The notes: a model not told the origin generated them from the sequence alone. 5,324 nucleotides of DNA from an uncultured Bacilli bacterium (GCA_947625715.1 CANQPR010000084.1:1-5324), one strand, 5' to 3'; positions 1 through 5,294 are shown, counted from the first letter of the stretch. Translations and numbers: made by a program.

Positions 1-447
1 GAATATGGAACTGATGATAATAATTTACGATTTTTTGGGTCTACTCCTGATAATTATGTAACATTTAATAATGAAAAATGGCGAATCATTGGAGTAATGA
101 ATAACGTAGAAGATGAAAGTGGAAATAAAAAAAGCCATGTAAAAATCACAAGAGACAGTGATTTTGGACGTTCTCTTAGCTGGGATTCATCAGAAAGTAA
201 TGTAAATAAAGGTTATGGAGTAAATGAATGGAGTCAAGCTGACTTACAGAAAGTCTTAAATGAAAACTATTATAAGAAAGAAGCAGGAGGCACATGTTAT
301 GGTGGCTATGGAAATTCAAAAACATCATGTCCATCTTGGGGAAGTATTGGTTTAAATGATGAAGCACGAACAATGGTAAGTAAAGTAAAATGGCCTATAG
401 GAACTCTTGAAAGCGGGGATATGTCTTCTACGACTCTGACGAAATAG
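1..447 (+). CDS. Upstream fragment of the broken surface protein, partial at its 5' end
   Basis: The frame is open from base 1, so the gene starts before the window and the ATG at 97 is an internal Met of the family motif, not a start. Counting from base 1, residues 9-32 carry the conserved block with LRFFG, NYV and WRIIGV. A Trp/Ser motif (SWDSS) lies near 60-64 and the W-S-x-x-x-L-x-x-x-LN block follows. Two Cys sit in a Gly/Tyr-rich loop (GGTCYGGYG, then SCPSW). The last family-like residues are WPIGTLESG. The final residues after the G run (M-S-S-T-T-L-T-K) do not match the family and are the out-of-frame tail before a TAG stop. If translated, the product would lack the whole C-terminal half and probably not fold. 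Confidence 0.6.
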   Translation, partial: EYGTDDNNLRFFGSTPDNYVTFNNEKWRIIGVMNNVEDESGNKKSHVKITRDSDFGRSLSWDSSESNVNKGYGVNEWSQADLQKVLNENYYKKEAGGTCYGGYGNSKTSCPSWGSIGLNDEARTMVSKVKWPIGTLESGDMSSTTLTK

Positions 448-488
448 AAAGAACAACTACTTGGCCAGGATATGTAGGGCTTCCCTCT

Positions 489-857
489 ATGTCGGATGTT
501 GGATTTGCACCAGCTGATTATTACGTCAATATTAAGTTCAGCACTGACTGCGCCAAGGCGAGTTTCAGTAGCAGTTCTTGGAACAATGATAACTTATGTC
601 ATAGTCACAATTGGTTATCGAGGAGGATATCGTGGTTACTTAACGCGTCTCCTACTGCCAACTTCTATTGCGCTGTTATTCAGGAAGTATCTGGTTATAA
701 CACCTATAAATCTTTTTCTTTCGATAACTGTGCTAACGCTAACTACTATACCTATCCTGCTGTCTTTCTAGACTCTGATGTTAGAGTAAGAACGAAAGAT
801 GATGAAAATTATGGTAGTTCTTCTAATCCATTTCAAATATTAATGAAAAAATATTAA
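489..857 (+). CDS. Downstream fragment of the broken surface protein (C-terminal half)
   Basis: The +3 frame is open from 411. From 417 it reads GYVFYDSDEIER, then the W-x-GYVGL block, and runs on through the Met at 489, so that ATG is an internal residue; I see no good ribosome binding site before it. Recognisable family features in order are SDVGFA, a Cys (TDC), a second Cys (NLCHSHNWL), a WLL core, a Cys in FYC, another in DNC, and an end with PAVFLDSDVRV and SSSNPFQI. This is the membrane-distal end in homologues. G+C from about 541 to 780 is near 41% by my count, clearly above the flanks. Independent expression as a functional protein is unlikely because the N-terminal half of the fold is missing. 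Confidence 0.55.
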   Translation: MSDVGFAPADYYVNIKFSTDCAKASFSSSSWNNDNLCHSHNWLSRRISWLLNASPTANFYCAVIQEVSGYNTYKSFSFDNCANANYYTYPAVFLDSDVRVRTKDDENYGSSSNPFQILMKKY

Positions 858-894
858 TGTAAAGTATAAAAATATAATAAACTAATAAATAATT

Positions 895-931
895 GAATGA
901 TGAATGAAATTTATAAATCATCATTCTTTTT
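895..931 (+). terminator. Rho-independent terminator after the surface-protein gene
   Basis: A perfect 9-bp stem, GAATGATGA (895-903) with TCATCATTC (918-926), encloses a 14-base loop and is followed by five T at 927-931. It ends the upstream unit and separates it from the cdaA promoter less than 20 bases further on. The large loop and modest G+C make it a moderate-strength terminator. Confidence 0.7.
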
Positions 932-948
932 AAATTTCTTGAATAGTA

Positions 949-977
949 TAGAAAAAGAGAAAAAAGTTTGTTATAAT
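949..977 (+). promoter_or_regulatory. Housekeeping (SigA-type) extended -10 promoter for cdaA-cdaR
   Basis: A perfect TATAAT at 972-977 is preceded by TGT (969-971), the extended -10 element. A 17-base spacer separates it from TAGAAA (949-954), a 4-of-6 match to TTGACA. Transcription should start near 984, giving a leader of about 28 bases. That is too short for a riboswitch, and no c-di-AMP (ydaO-type) aptamer is visible. Confidence 0.75.
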
Positions 978-1011
978 AAAGAAGCAAAATAAGAAGAAAA
1001 GAGGTTTTTTA

Positions 1012-1836
1012 ATGACTTTAGCAAGTGTTTGGTCTTTGCTTACAAAGATTTTAGATATATGTATTGTATGGTTATTATTTTATTTTGTTTTAAAAAATAT
1101 TAAAAATAATGCCAAGATGGTTTTAATATTAAAAGGGGTTTTATTAGTAATTTTTATTGAAATTGTTAGTAAAATGTTAAATTTATATACGGTAGGTTTA
1201 TTACTTGAATATGTTGTTGAATGGGGACCATTAGCGATTATTGTTATTTTTCAACCGGAAATTAGAGGCATGTTAGAAAGTATTGGTCGTACTCAACTTC
1301 TTGGTCGTCACAAAACATTAACGGTTACAGAACGTGAAAAAATGGTTAATGAAATAATGAAGGCAATTGAATTTTTAAAGAAAAATAAAATAGGTGCTTT
1401 AACGGTAATAGAAAGAGATGTATCCTTACAAGAATACATTGACCGAGCTACTAAAATATATGCTGATATAACTAGTGAATTATTAGGTAATTTATTTTAT
1501 CCAAATAGTCCTTTACATGACGGTGGTGTCATTATTCAAGGTAATCGAATTACATGTGCAGGAGCAGTATTTAAAACAAGCATGAATCCTAATGTAAATA
1601 AAAAATTAGGAACTAGACATCGTGCTGCCTTAGGTGTAGCAGAAGAATCCGATGCCCTAGCACTTGTGGTTTCAGAAGAAACAGGTCGAATTTCTCTAGC
1701 TTATGATGGAGAACTACATTATAACTTAACATTAGATGAATTTCGCAAGAGCTTAATGGAAGAATTAAAACCTAAAACAGAAATTTTCTACGGATCTGAT
1801 GTAGAGGTAGAAAGTGAGGAAGATATTCATGAGTAA
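1012..1836 (+). CDS. cdaA: Membrane diadenylate cyclase CdaA (c-di-AMP synthase)
   Basis: CdaA condenses two ATP into cyclic di-AMP, which in Bacillota controls potassium and osmolyte transport and wall homeostasis. The 274-residue product has the family's usual size and plan: three membrane helices (about residues 8-28, 36-56 and 60-80), the conserved FQPEIR just after the third (80-85), a short coiled region, then the cytoplasmic DAC (DisA_N) domain from about 110 to 250. The catalytic-site RHR motif is intact at 202-204 within GTRHRAALG. The other signature, normally DGA, reads DGG here (170-172, in LHDGGVII). The VVSEETGRIS block near 222-231 is also typical. The start is an ATG with AGAGG 7 bases upstream. 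The gene overlaps cdaR by 8 bases, the classical cdaA-cdaR pair. The last dozen or so residues form an acidic tail (SDVEVESEEDIHE). The assignment is secure; activity with DGG is inferred. Confidence 0.96.
   Translation: MTLASVWSLLTKILDICIVWLLFYFVLKNIKNNAKMVLILKGVLLVIFIEIVSKMLNLYTVGLLLEYVVEWGPLAIIVIFQPEIRGMLESIGRTQLLGRHKTLTVTEREKMVNEIMKAIEFLKKNKIGALTVIERDVSLQEYIDRATKIYADITSELLGNLFYPNSPLHDGGVIIQGNRITCAGAVFKTSMNPNVNKKLGTRHRAALGVAEESDALALVVSEETGRISLAYDGELHYNLTLDEFRKSLMEELKPKTEIFYGSDVEVESEEDIHE
1816..1822 (+). promoter_or_regulatory. Ribosome binding site that fixes the cdaR start
   Basis: GAGGAAG lies inside the end of cdaA, with about 7-8 bases to the ATG at 1829. This favours that ATG over the in-frame GTG at 1814, which would place this site inside the coding sequence and has no site of its own. 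The ATG at 1829 overlaps the cdaA TAA (1834-1836), an arrangement suited to translational coupling. Confidence 0.7.
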
Positions 1837-3199
1837 AATGTTTAAAGGTTTAGGTCATTTTTTCAAAGGAATATATCGTTTTATTGATAAAAGATTTATT
1901 ACTCCTATTAGTCGTGCGATATATTATTTAATTGATAAGGTTCGCAACAAACCTATTCATGTTGAAAAATTTTTGAATCGTCCTCAAATACTACTTTATC
2001 TATCTCTTGCTTTAGCGCTTTTATTTTTTGGATTAGTAGATAGTCAAGTTATTAGCTTGGTAGAAACAGAGGCGGAAATATTATCTAAAGAACCAGTTAC
2101 CATCTTATATAATAAAGAAGCCTATGTAGTAGAAGGGGCTGTTGATACCGTTGATATTATTTTAACCGGTCGAAAAAGTGCTTTGTATTTAGCTAAACAA
2201 TTAGGTGAACATGAGGTTGTTTTAGACTTAACTGATTATGAACCAAGTGATACACCAAGAAGAGTAGCACTTACATATAATCAAACTGTTGATAACATAA
2301 ACTATAAATTAGACCCAGCTTATGTCAGTGTTGTAATAAAGAAAAAAGTAAGTGATACCAAAACTATTTCATATGAATTATTAAATGAAGATAAATTAGA
2401 TGAAAAATTTTCTGTATCTAACGTTAGCTTAGATCAAACTCAAGTAGTTGTTAAGGGGTCTCAAGATGCTATCGATAAAATTGCTACTGTTAAAGCATTA
2501 GTTGATTTAAGTAATCCGAAATTTACCGAAGCTATCTCTTATGAAATTGATAACTTACCATTAGTTGCCTATGACGAAAAAGGTAATGCCCTTGATAACA
2601 TTGAAATTGTTCCAGCAACTGTTGGTGCAAATATAACCTTTAGTACTTATAAAGCAACAGTTCCACTAAAAGTTTCAACAACAGGTCAATTAATGACAGG
2701 TAAAGCTATATCATCTATTACCATCAATGGAAAAAGTGAATACACTGTTGATATATATGGTGAAAAAGAAGTCATTGAAAATATTACCAGTGTTCCTGTG
2801 ATTATTGATGTAACAAACCAAGGTGGTAGTGGCGCTAAAACATATAATGTAAGTATTTCAAAACCAACTGATGTCCGTTCAATTAGTGAAAAAGAAGCAA
2901 AAATAGTTGTTTCCTTTGGTGAAGAAAAACAAAAAACAGTCGATGTAAATCACATCACTGCCAAAAATTTAAAAGAAGGTTTAAAAGTTAACTTAGAAGG
3001 TGAAGGAAGTGTTCCTGTTCAAGTAAAAGGTGTTAGTAGTGTCATTGATTCTTTAAATACTGATAACATCGAAGCATACATAGACTTAGCAAATTACAAA
3101 GAAGGAAGCTATGAAGTGGAAGTAAAAATTGATTCCGTAGATCCAAAAGTTACTTATATGATAACTAGTAAAGTAAAAATTATTATAACCAAAGAATAA
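1829..3199 (+). CDS. cdaR: CdaR, YbbR-domain membrane regulator of CdaA
   Basis: CdaR (YbbR) is the membrane-anchored partner of CdaA; its extracytoplasmic YbbR domains interact with the cyclase and modulate c-di-AMP synthesis. The 456-residue product (from the ATG at 1829) has a cytoplasmic N-terminus of about 50 residues, one membrane helix (about 53-70), then four YbbR-like repeats, roughly 80-165, 166-255, 256-345 and 346-456. Each repeat ends in a beta-rich VxVxI-type strand, with recurring 'VVVKGSQDAID' and 'VQVKGVSSVID' type segments. The stretch EKFLNR at 46-51 resembles the very start of Bacillus CdaR, so residues 1-44 are an extension. That extension contains a 16-residue repeat: IY-x-x-IDK-x(4)-PI at 15-27 and again at 31-43. 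The gene is co-transcribed with cdaA from the 949-977 promoter. No glmM follows, unlike in Bacillus. The identity is firm; the domain edges are approximate. Confidence 0.93.
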   Translation: MSKMFKGLGHFFKGIYRFIDKRFITPISRAIYYLIDKVRNKPIHVEKFLNRPQILLYLSLALALLFFGLVDSQVISLVETEAEILSKEPVTILYNKEAYVVEGAVDTVDIILTGRKSALYLAKQLGEHEVVLDLTDYEPSDTPRRVALTYNQTVDNINYKLDPAYVSVVIKKKVSDTKTISYELLNEDKLDEKFSVSNVSLDQTQVVVKGSQDAIDKIATVKALVDLSNPKFTEAISYEIDNLPLVAYDEKGNALDNIEIVPATVGANITFSTYKATVPLKVSTTGQLMTGKAISSITINGKSEYTVDIYGEKEVIENITSVPVIIDVTNQGGSGAKTYNVSISKPTDVRSISEKEAKIVVSFGEEKQKTVDVNHITAKNLKEGLKVNLEGEGSVPVQVKGVSSVIDSLNTDNIEAYIDLANYKEGSYEVEVKIDSVDPKVTYMITSKVKIIITKE

Positions 3200-3225
3200 A
3201 AAAAGAGTGTGATTACTCTTTTTTT
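3198..3225. terminator. Bidirectional terminator between cdaR and the convergent DUF378 gene
   Basis: An 11-bp perfect stem, AAAAAAAGAGT (3198-3208) with ACTCTTTTTTT (3215-3225), has a 6-base loop GTGATT. The flanking A and T runs give a U tail on both strands. It begins inside the cdaR TAA and stops one base before the DUF378 stop codon, serving both convergent genes. Confidence 0.85.
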
Positions 3226-3432
3226 CTAATCGTTAGGCATTTCTAAATGATTAAAGAAAATACCAATATTAACTAGTCCACAAAGACCAATTATACTATA
3301 TATTATTCTTACAATAATAGATCCTTCTTCAAAAATAGCTGTTACTAAATTGAAATCAAATAAACCAATTAATCCCCAGTTTATTGCGCCTAAAACTGTA
3401 AAGAATAAACATATTTTATAAATTGTTTCCAT
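3226..3432 (-). CDS. Small DUF378-family (YuzA-like) membrane protein
   Basis: A 68-residue protein with two membrane helices (about residues 5-25 and 39-60) joined by a short loop with EE at 35-36. The first helix holds the family signature GAINWGLIGLFDFNLV (15-30), including the invariant-looking N-W-G triad, and the second contains IIYSIIGLCGL. This matches DUF378, a family of small inner-membrane proteins including Bacillus YuzA, whose biochemical role is unknown. I start it at the ATG at 3432 because AAGGAG (minus strand, 3445-3440) lies 7 bases upstream. The alternative GTG at 3438 is only one base from that site. It ends in TAG, faces cdaR tail to tail, and is divergent from the lipoprotein gene. 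A 14-base palindrome sits directly upstream of its ribosome binding site. Family assignment is strong, function unknown. Confidence 0.9.
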   Translation of the reverse strand: METIYKICLFFTVLGAINWGLIGLFDFNLVTAIFEEGSIIVRIIYSIIGLCGLVNIGIFFNHLEMPND

Positions 3433-3439
3433 ATCCACA

Positions 3440-3445
3440 CTCCTT
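3440..3445 (-). promoter_or_regulatory. Ribosome binding site of the DUF378 gene
   Basis: On the minus strand this reads AAGGAG, a near-ideal anti-16S match. Its 7-base spacing to the ATG at 3432 decides the start in favour of that codon over the GTG at 3438. Confidence 0.8.
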
Positions 3446-3458
3446 ACTACCTGTAGTA
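3445..3458. promoter_or_regulatory. 14-base palindrome upstream of the DUF378 gene, candidate operator
   Basis: TACTAC-CT-GTAGTA is a perfect 6-bp dyad around a 2-base centre. It abuts the DUF378 ribosome binding site and overlaps a weak -10-like CATACT on the minus strand. The short centre suits a repressor dimer site better than an RNA hairpin. No regulator gene is present in the window, and I cannot name a regulator. Confidence 0.4.
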
Positions 3459-3483
3459 TGAACGAAAAAAATAAAAATATACA

Positions 3484-3512
3484 TTCATATTTTTAAAATC
3501 TAACAATATAGT
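3484..3512 (+). promoter_or_regulatory. SigA-type promoter for the lipoprotein gene
   Basis: TTCATA (3484-3489, 4 of 6 against TTGACA) and TATAGT (3507-3512, 5 of 6 against TATAAT) are separated by exactly 17 bases. The start site would be near 3519, about 20 bases before the TTG start codon. Confidence 0.55.
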
Positions 3513-3538
3513 TAATTAGAAAAGGAAAGTGGTTAGAA

Positions 3539-4702
3539 TTGAAAAAAATATTAGTGTTATTTTTACTATTACTCACAGTTACCTGTGCTTGTGGCAAAAA
3601 AGACTCGAATGCCTCTTTAAAGAAATTCATTGACAAAGCAAATAATGCCGATAGTTATACTTTAAAAGGAAATATGGAAATATATGATGATGAAGAAACA
3701 TTCACCTACAGTATTGAAGCTGATTTTCTAAAAGACAATTACTATAAAGTCGTTATGTTAAATCAAACTAATAATCATGAACAAATACTATTAAGAAATG
3801 CCGATGCAGTTTATGTTATCACGCCAAGTTTAAATAAAAGTTTTAAATTTCAAAGTGATTGGCCAAATAATTCTTCCCAAAGCTATTTATTAAAGCCCAT
3901 TGCTAATGACTTAAATAATGATACAGAAAAAACTTTTGAACAAACCAACGATGAATATACTATCAAATCTAAAGTAAATTATCCTAATAATCCGGATTTA
4001 AAATATCAAAAAATAACCCTTGATAAAGATGGAATGATTAAGAAAAATGAAGTTTATGATGATAAAGATACGTTAAAAATGAAAGTAACATTTACATCAG
4101 TTGATTTTAATTGTGGCCTAAAAAATACTGATTTTAGATTAGAAGATTATATTGAAGAAGATAATGAAAAAGACAAAACTGAGTCTAATAATAATAATAA
4201 TAATACATCAAATAATACTAAATCTAATAATACAACTAATAATGAAAGTAATACCAAAACTAATGAAACAAAAAAAGAAGAATGTGATGAAGAAACCTGC
4301 AAAGAAGAAAAATCAACTTGTGAAGGTGATGATTGCAAACAAACTGGCTTATTAGAAGATGTAATGTATCCTTTATATATACCAAGTAACACCTACTTAT
4401 CTACAAAAGATAAAGTAGATACTGATAATGGTGATAGAATAATATTAACCTTTGGTGGTGACAAAAGCTTTGTTTTAGTCGAAGAAAAAGCTGTTTCTAA
4501 TCCTGTTTTTGAAATTATTCCTGTCTATGGAGACCCCTTAATGATTAACGATACTATTGGGGCTATAAGCAATAACTCCCTAACTTGGACCAAAGATAAC
4601 ATAAGCTATTATTTAGCCGGAAATGATTTAACAACTTCGGAACTTCTAAACATTGGTAAAAGCATTCGCGTAGAAGATTTAACCGTTAGCAAAGAGAAGT
4701 AA
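3539..4702 (+). CDS. Lipoprotein with LolA/GerS-like N-domain and DUF4367-like C-domain
   Basis: A 387-residue predicted lipoprotein. Residues 1-18 form a lipoprotein signal: KK, a Leu/Val-rich core, then TCAC-GKK with C18 as the likely lipidated Cys (C16 is less likely). Residues 26-204 are beta-rich and begin LKKFIDKANNADSYTLKG, as in LolA-fold lipoproteins of Firmicutes such as YdcC or GerS. Residues 205-270 are a Glu/Lys/Asn/Thr linker with six Asn in a row (217-222) and two acidic C-x4-C pairs (C249/C254, C261/C266). Residues 275-387 look like DUF4367: P-x-YIPSNTYL, an FEIIPVYG segment, then LTWTKDNISYYLAGNDLT and a final LNIGKSI helix. It starts with TTG, since the next Met (residue 46) would lose the signal. 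Weak purine-rich sites at 3521-3529 and 3527-3532 precede it. It is likely on the outer face of the membrane; ligand and pathway are unknown. Sporulation or wall-stress roles known from relatives are only possibilities here. Confidence 0.8.
   Translation: MKKILVLFLLLLTVTCACGKKDSNASLKKFIDKANNADSYTLKGNMEIYDDEETFTYSIEADFLKDNYYKVVMLNQTNNHEQILLRNADAVYVITPSLNKSFKFQSDWPNNSSQSYLLKPIANDLNNDTEKTFEQTNDEYTIKSKVNYPNNPDLKYQKITLDKDGMIKKNEVYDDKDTLKMKVTFTSVDFNCGLKNTDFRLEDYIEEDNEKDKTESNNNNNNTSNNTKSNNTTNNESNTKTNETKKEECDEETCKEEKSTCEGDDCKQTGLLEDVMYPLYIPSNTYLSTKDKVDTDNGDRIILTFGGDKSFVLVEEKAVSNPVFEIIPVYGDPLMINDTIGAISNNSLTWTKDNISYYLAGNDLTTSELLNIGKSIRVEDLTVSKEK
4187..4204 (+). repeat. (AAT)6 trinucleotide repeat inside the lipoprotein gene
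   Basis: Six tandem AAT codons encode Asn 217-222 in the low-complexity linker, followed by further imperfect AAT/ACT units to about 4255. Gain or loss of a unit would keep the frame, so this would change linker length rather than switch the gene off. Confidence 0.8.
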
Positions 4703-4730
4703 AACTTCTTTTTGCTTGTTTTTCTTTTTA
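4691..4730 (+). terminator. Probable weak terminator overlapping the lipoprotein stop codon
   Basis: AAAGAGAAGT (4691-4700) pairs with ACTTCTTTTT (4704-4713) through 9 Watson-Crick pairs and one G-U pair around a 3-base loop, followed by a T-rich run with GCTTG interrupting it. The stem includes the last codons and the TAA. It is low in G+C, so partial readthrough into the next gene is plausible. Confidence 0.5.
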
Positions 4731-4744
4731 AATATATGTATAAT
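4716..4744 (+). promoter_or_regulatory. SigA-type promoter for the thioredoxin-like gene
   Basis: A perfect TATAAT (4739-4744) lies 17 bases after TTGTTT (4716-4721, 3 of 6 against TTGACA, with the TTG core kept). The expected start near 4751 coincides with the first base of the ribosome binding site AGGTG (4751-4755), giving a leader of only about 12 bases. The TATAAT could also be chance in AT-rich DNA. Confidence 0.5.
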
Positions 4745-4762
4745 TACTTTAGGTGAAGAAAA

Positions 4763-5263
4763 ATGAAAACAAATAACTATCAAACAGAAGAACAAAAAGA
4801 AATGTATAAATTTATAATAGTTTTACTAATTTTAATTGCTATTATTGTCGGTGTTTATTTTTTAAGTAAAATTCTTATTAAAAATGAAGTTAATGAATAT
4901 GCCTATACAGCAGGTGAAGTAAATGATACTGTAGCTATTGTTGGAACAATATTAAATCAAGCTGAAAATCAATACTATGTCTTAGCCTATGATAGTACCA
5001 AAAGCGATGCCCAGGCCTATAATACCTATGCTTCATATTACACAAGCAACCATGAAGATGCTTTAAAAATTTATTATTTAGATTTAAATAATGGTATGAA
5101 TAAACCATATTATGTTGAAGAAAACAGTAATCAAAAAGCTACTAAAATTAGTGATTTAAAAATTAAAAATGGTACTTTACTTAAAATAAATAAAGGAAAA
5201 ATTACAAAATATATTGAGGGTATGGATGCTATTAAAAATGAATTAAAAACCACTGCCAAATAA
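4763..5263 (+). CDS. Single-pass membrane protein with Cys-less thioredoxin-like outer domain
   Basis: A 166-residue protein: a charged N-terminal tail (1-15), one membrane helix (about 16-38, followed by KILIKNE), and an outer domain of about 125 residues. The domain order suggests a thioredoxin fold: a strand YYVLAYD (71-77), a helix (82-95), a strand LKIYYLDLNN (101-110), then KIKNGTLLKINKGKITKYIEG (split at about 133-153) and a last helix (154-162). The T-L-x-K-I-x-x-G-K-I-x-x-Y-x-G pattern matches the end of thioredoxin domains, where a cis-Pro normally precedes the TL; here it is Gly. There is no Cys in the whole protein, so it cannot do thiol chemistry. A structural or binding role is inferred. 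The ATG at 4763 has AGGTG 7 bases upstream. It may be co-transcribed in part with the lipoprotein through the weak terminator before it. The gene is real; the fold call is moderate. Confidence 0.78.
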   Translation: MKTNNYQTEEQKEMYKFIIVLLILIAIIVGVYFLSKILIKNEVNEYAYTAGEVNDTVAIVGTILNQAENQYYVLAYDSTKSDAQAYNTYASYYTSNHEDALKIYYLDLNNGMNKPYYVEENSNQKATKISDLKIKNGTLLKINKGKITKYIEGMDAIKNELKTTAK

Positions 5264-5294
5264 AAAATGAAAATCATAAGTGTGAAGTACATCT

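Larger units (their letters stand above)
1..857 (+). pseudogene. Broken surface/secreted protein gene (DUF6273-like, C-type-lectin-like family), 5' end outside window
   Basis: Two adjacent reading frames together spell one protein. The first is open from base 1 to the stop at 445-447; the second is open from 411 to the stop at 855-857. Joined near 415-420 they give a continuous product of about 285 residues with the order I know from a large paralogous family in gut Bacilli/Mollicutes-like genomes. That order is an NLR(Y/F)(I/F)G-x-x-P-x-NYV start, WRIIGV, a Trp/Ser stretch, a W-x-x-x-x-L-x-x-x-LN motif, W-x-GYVGL, SD-x-GFA, C-x-x-x-NWL, a WLL motif, P-x-(V/F)-x-L, and an SSSNP-(Y/F) end. Full-length members are usually secreted or anchored; the signal peptide would lie upstream of the window. 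One extra G in the 415-418 G run restores the frame. Function is unknown; ligand or surface binding is inferred only from the lectin-like resemblance. A sequencing or assembly error could explain the break equally well. Confidence 0.7.

Noticed and set aside
97..99. ATG at 97 as a gene start
   Set aside because: The frame is open from base 1, the family motif (LRFFG, NYV, WRIIGV) lies upstream of and across this codon, and there is no ribosome binding site before it.
176..373. Minus-strand open frame of 65 codons opposite the surface gene
   Set aside because: It has a His/Leu/Ser-rich composition typical of an antisense shadow and lies opposite a recognisable coding frame.
411..447. Programmed -1 frameshift joining the two halves of the surface gene
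   Set aside because: There is no classical A-AAA-AAG type slippery heptamer, and I see no obvious stimulatory hairpin; simple mutation or sequencing error is more economical.
496..771. Plus-strand open frame of 91 codons overlapping the surface-gene fragment
   Set aside because: The overlapping frame 489-857 carries the conserved family motifs; this one is a hydrophobic shadow with no recognisable features.
858..1011. c-di-AMP riboswitch or other structured leader before cdaA
   Set aside because: The predicted leader is only about 28 bases, and the rest of the gap is taken up by a terminator and a promoter.
1814..1816. GTG at 1814 as the cdaR start
   Set aside because: It adds five residues and would put the good GAGGAAG site inside the coding sequence; the ATG at 1829 is correctly spaced from that site.
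3436..3438. GTG (minus strand) as the DUF378 start
   Set aside because: It is one base from the AAGGAG site, too close to be used; the ATG at 3432 is at a 7-base spacing.
4147..4392. Minus-strand and second plus-strand frames over the lipoprotein linker
   Set aside because: They are Leu/Ser- and Lys/Ile-rich low-complexity translations of the AAT/GAA-rich linker DNA in other frames.
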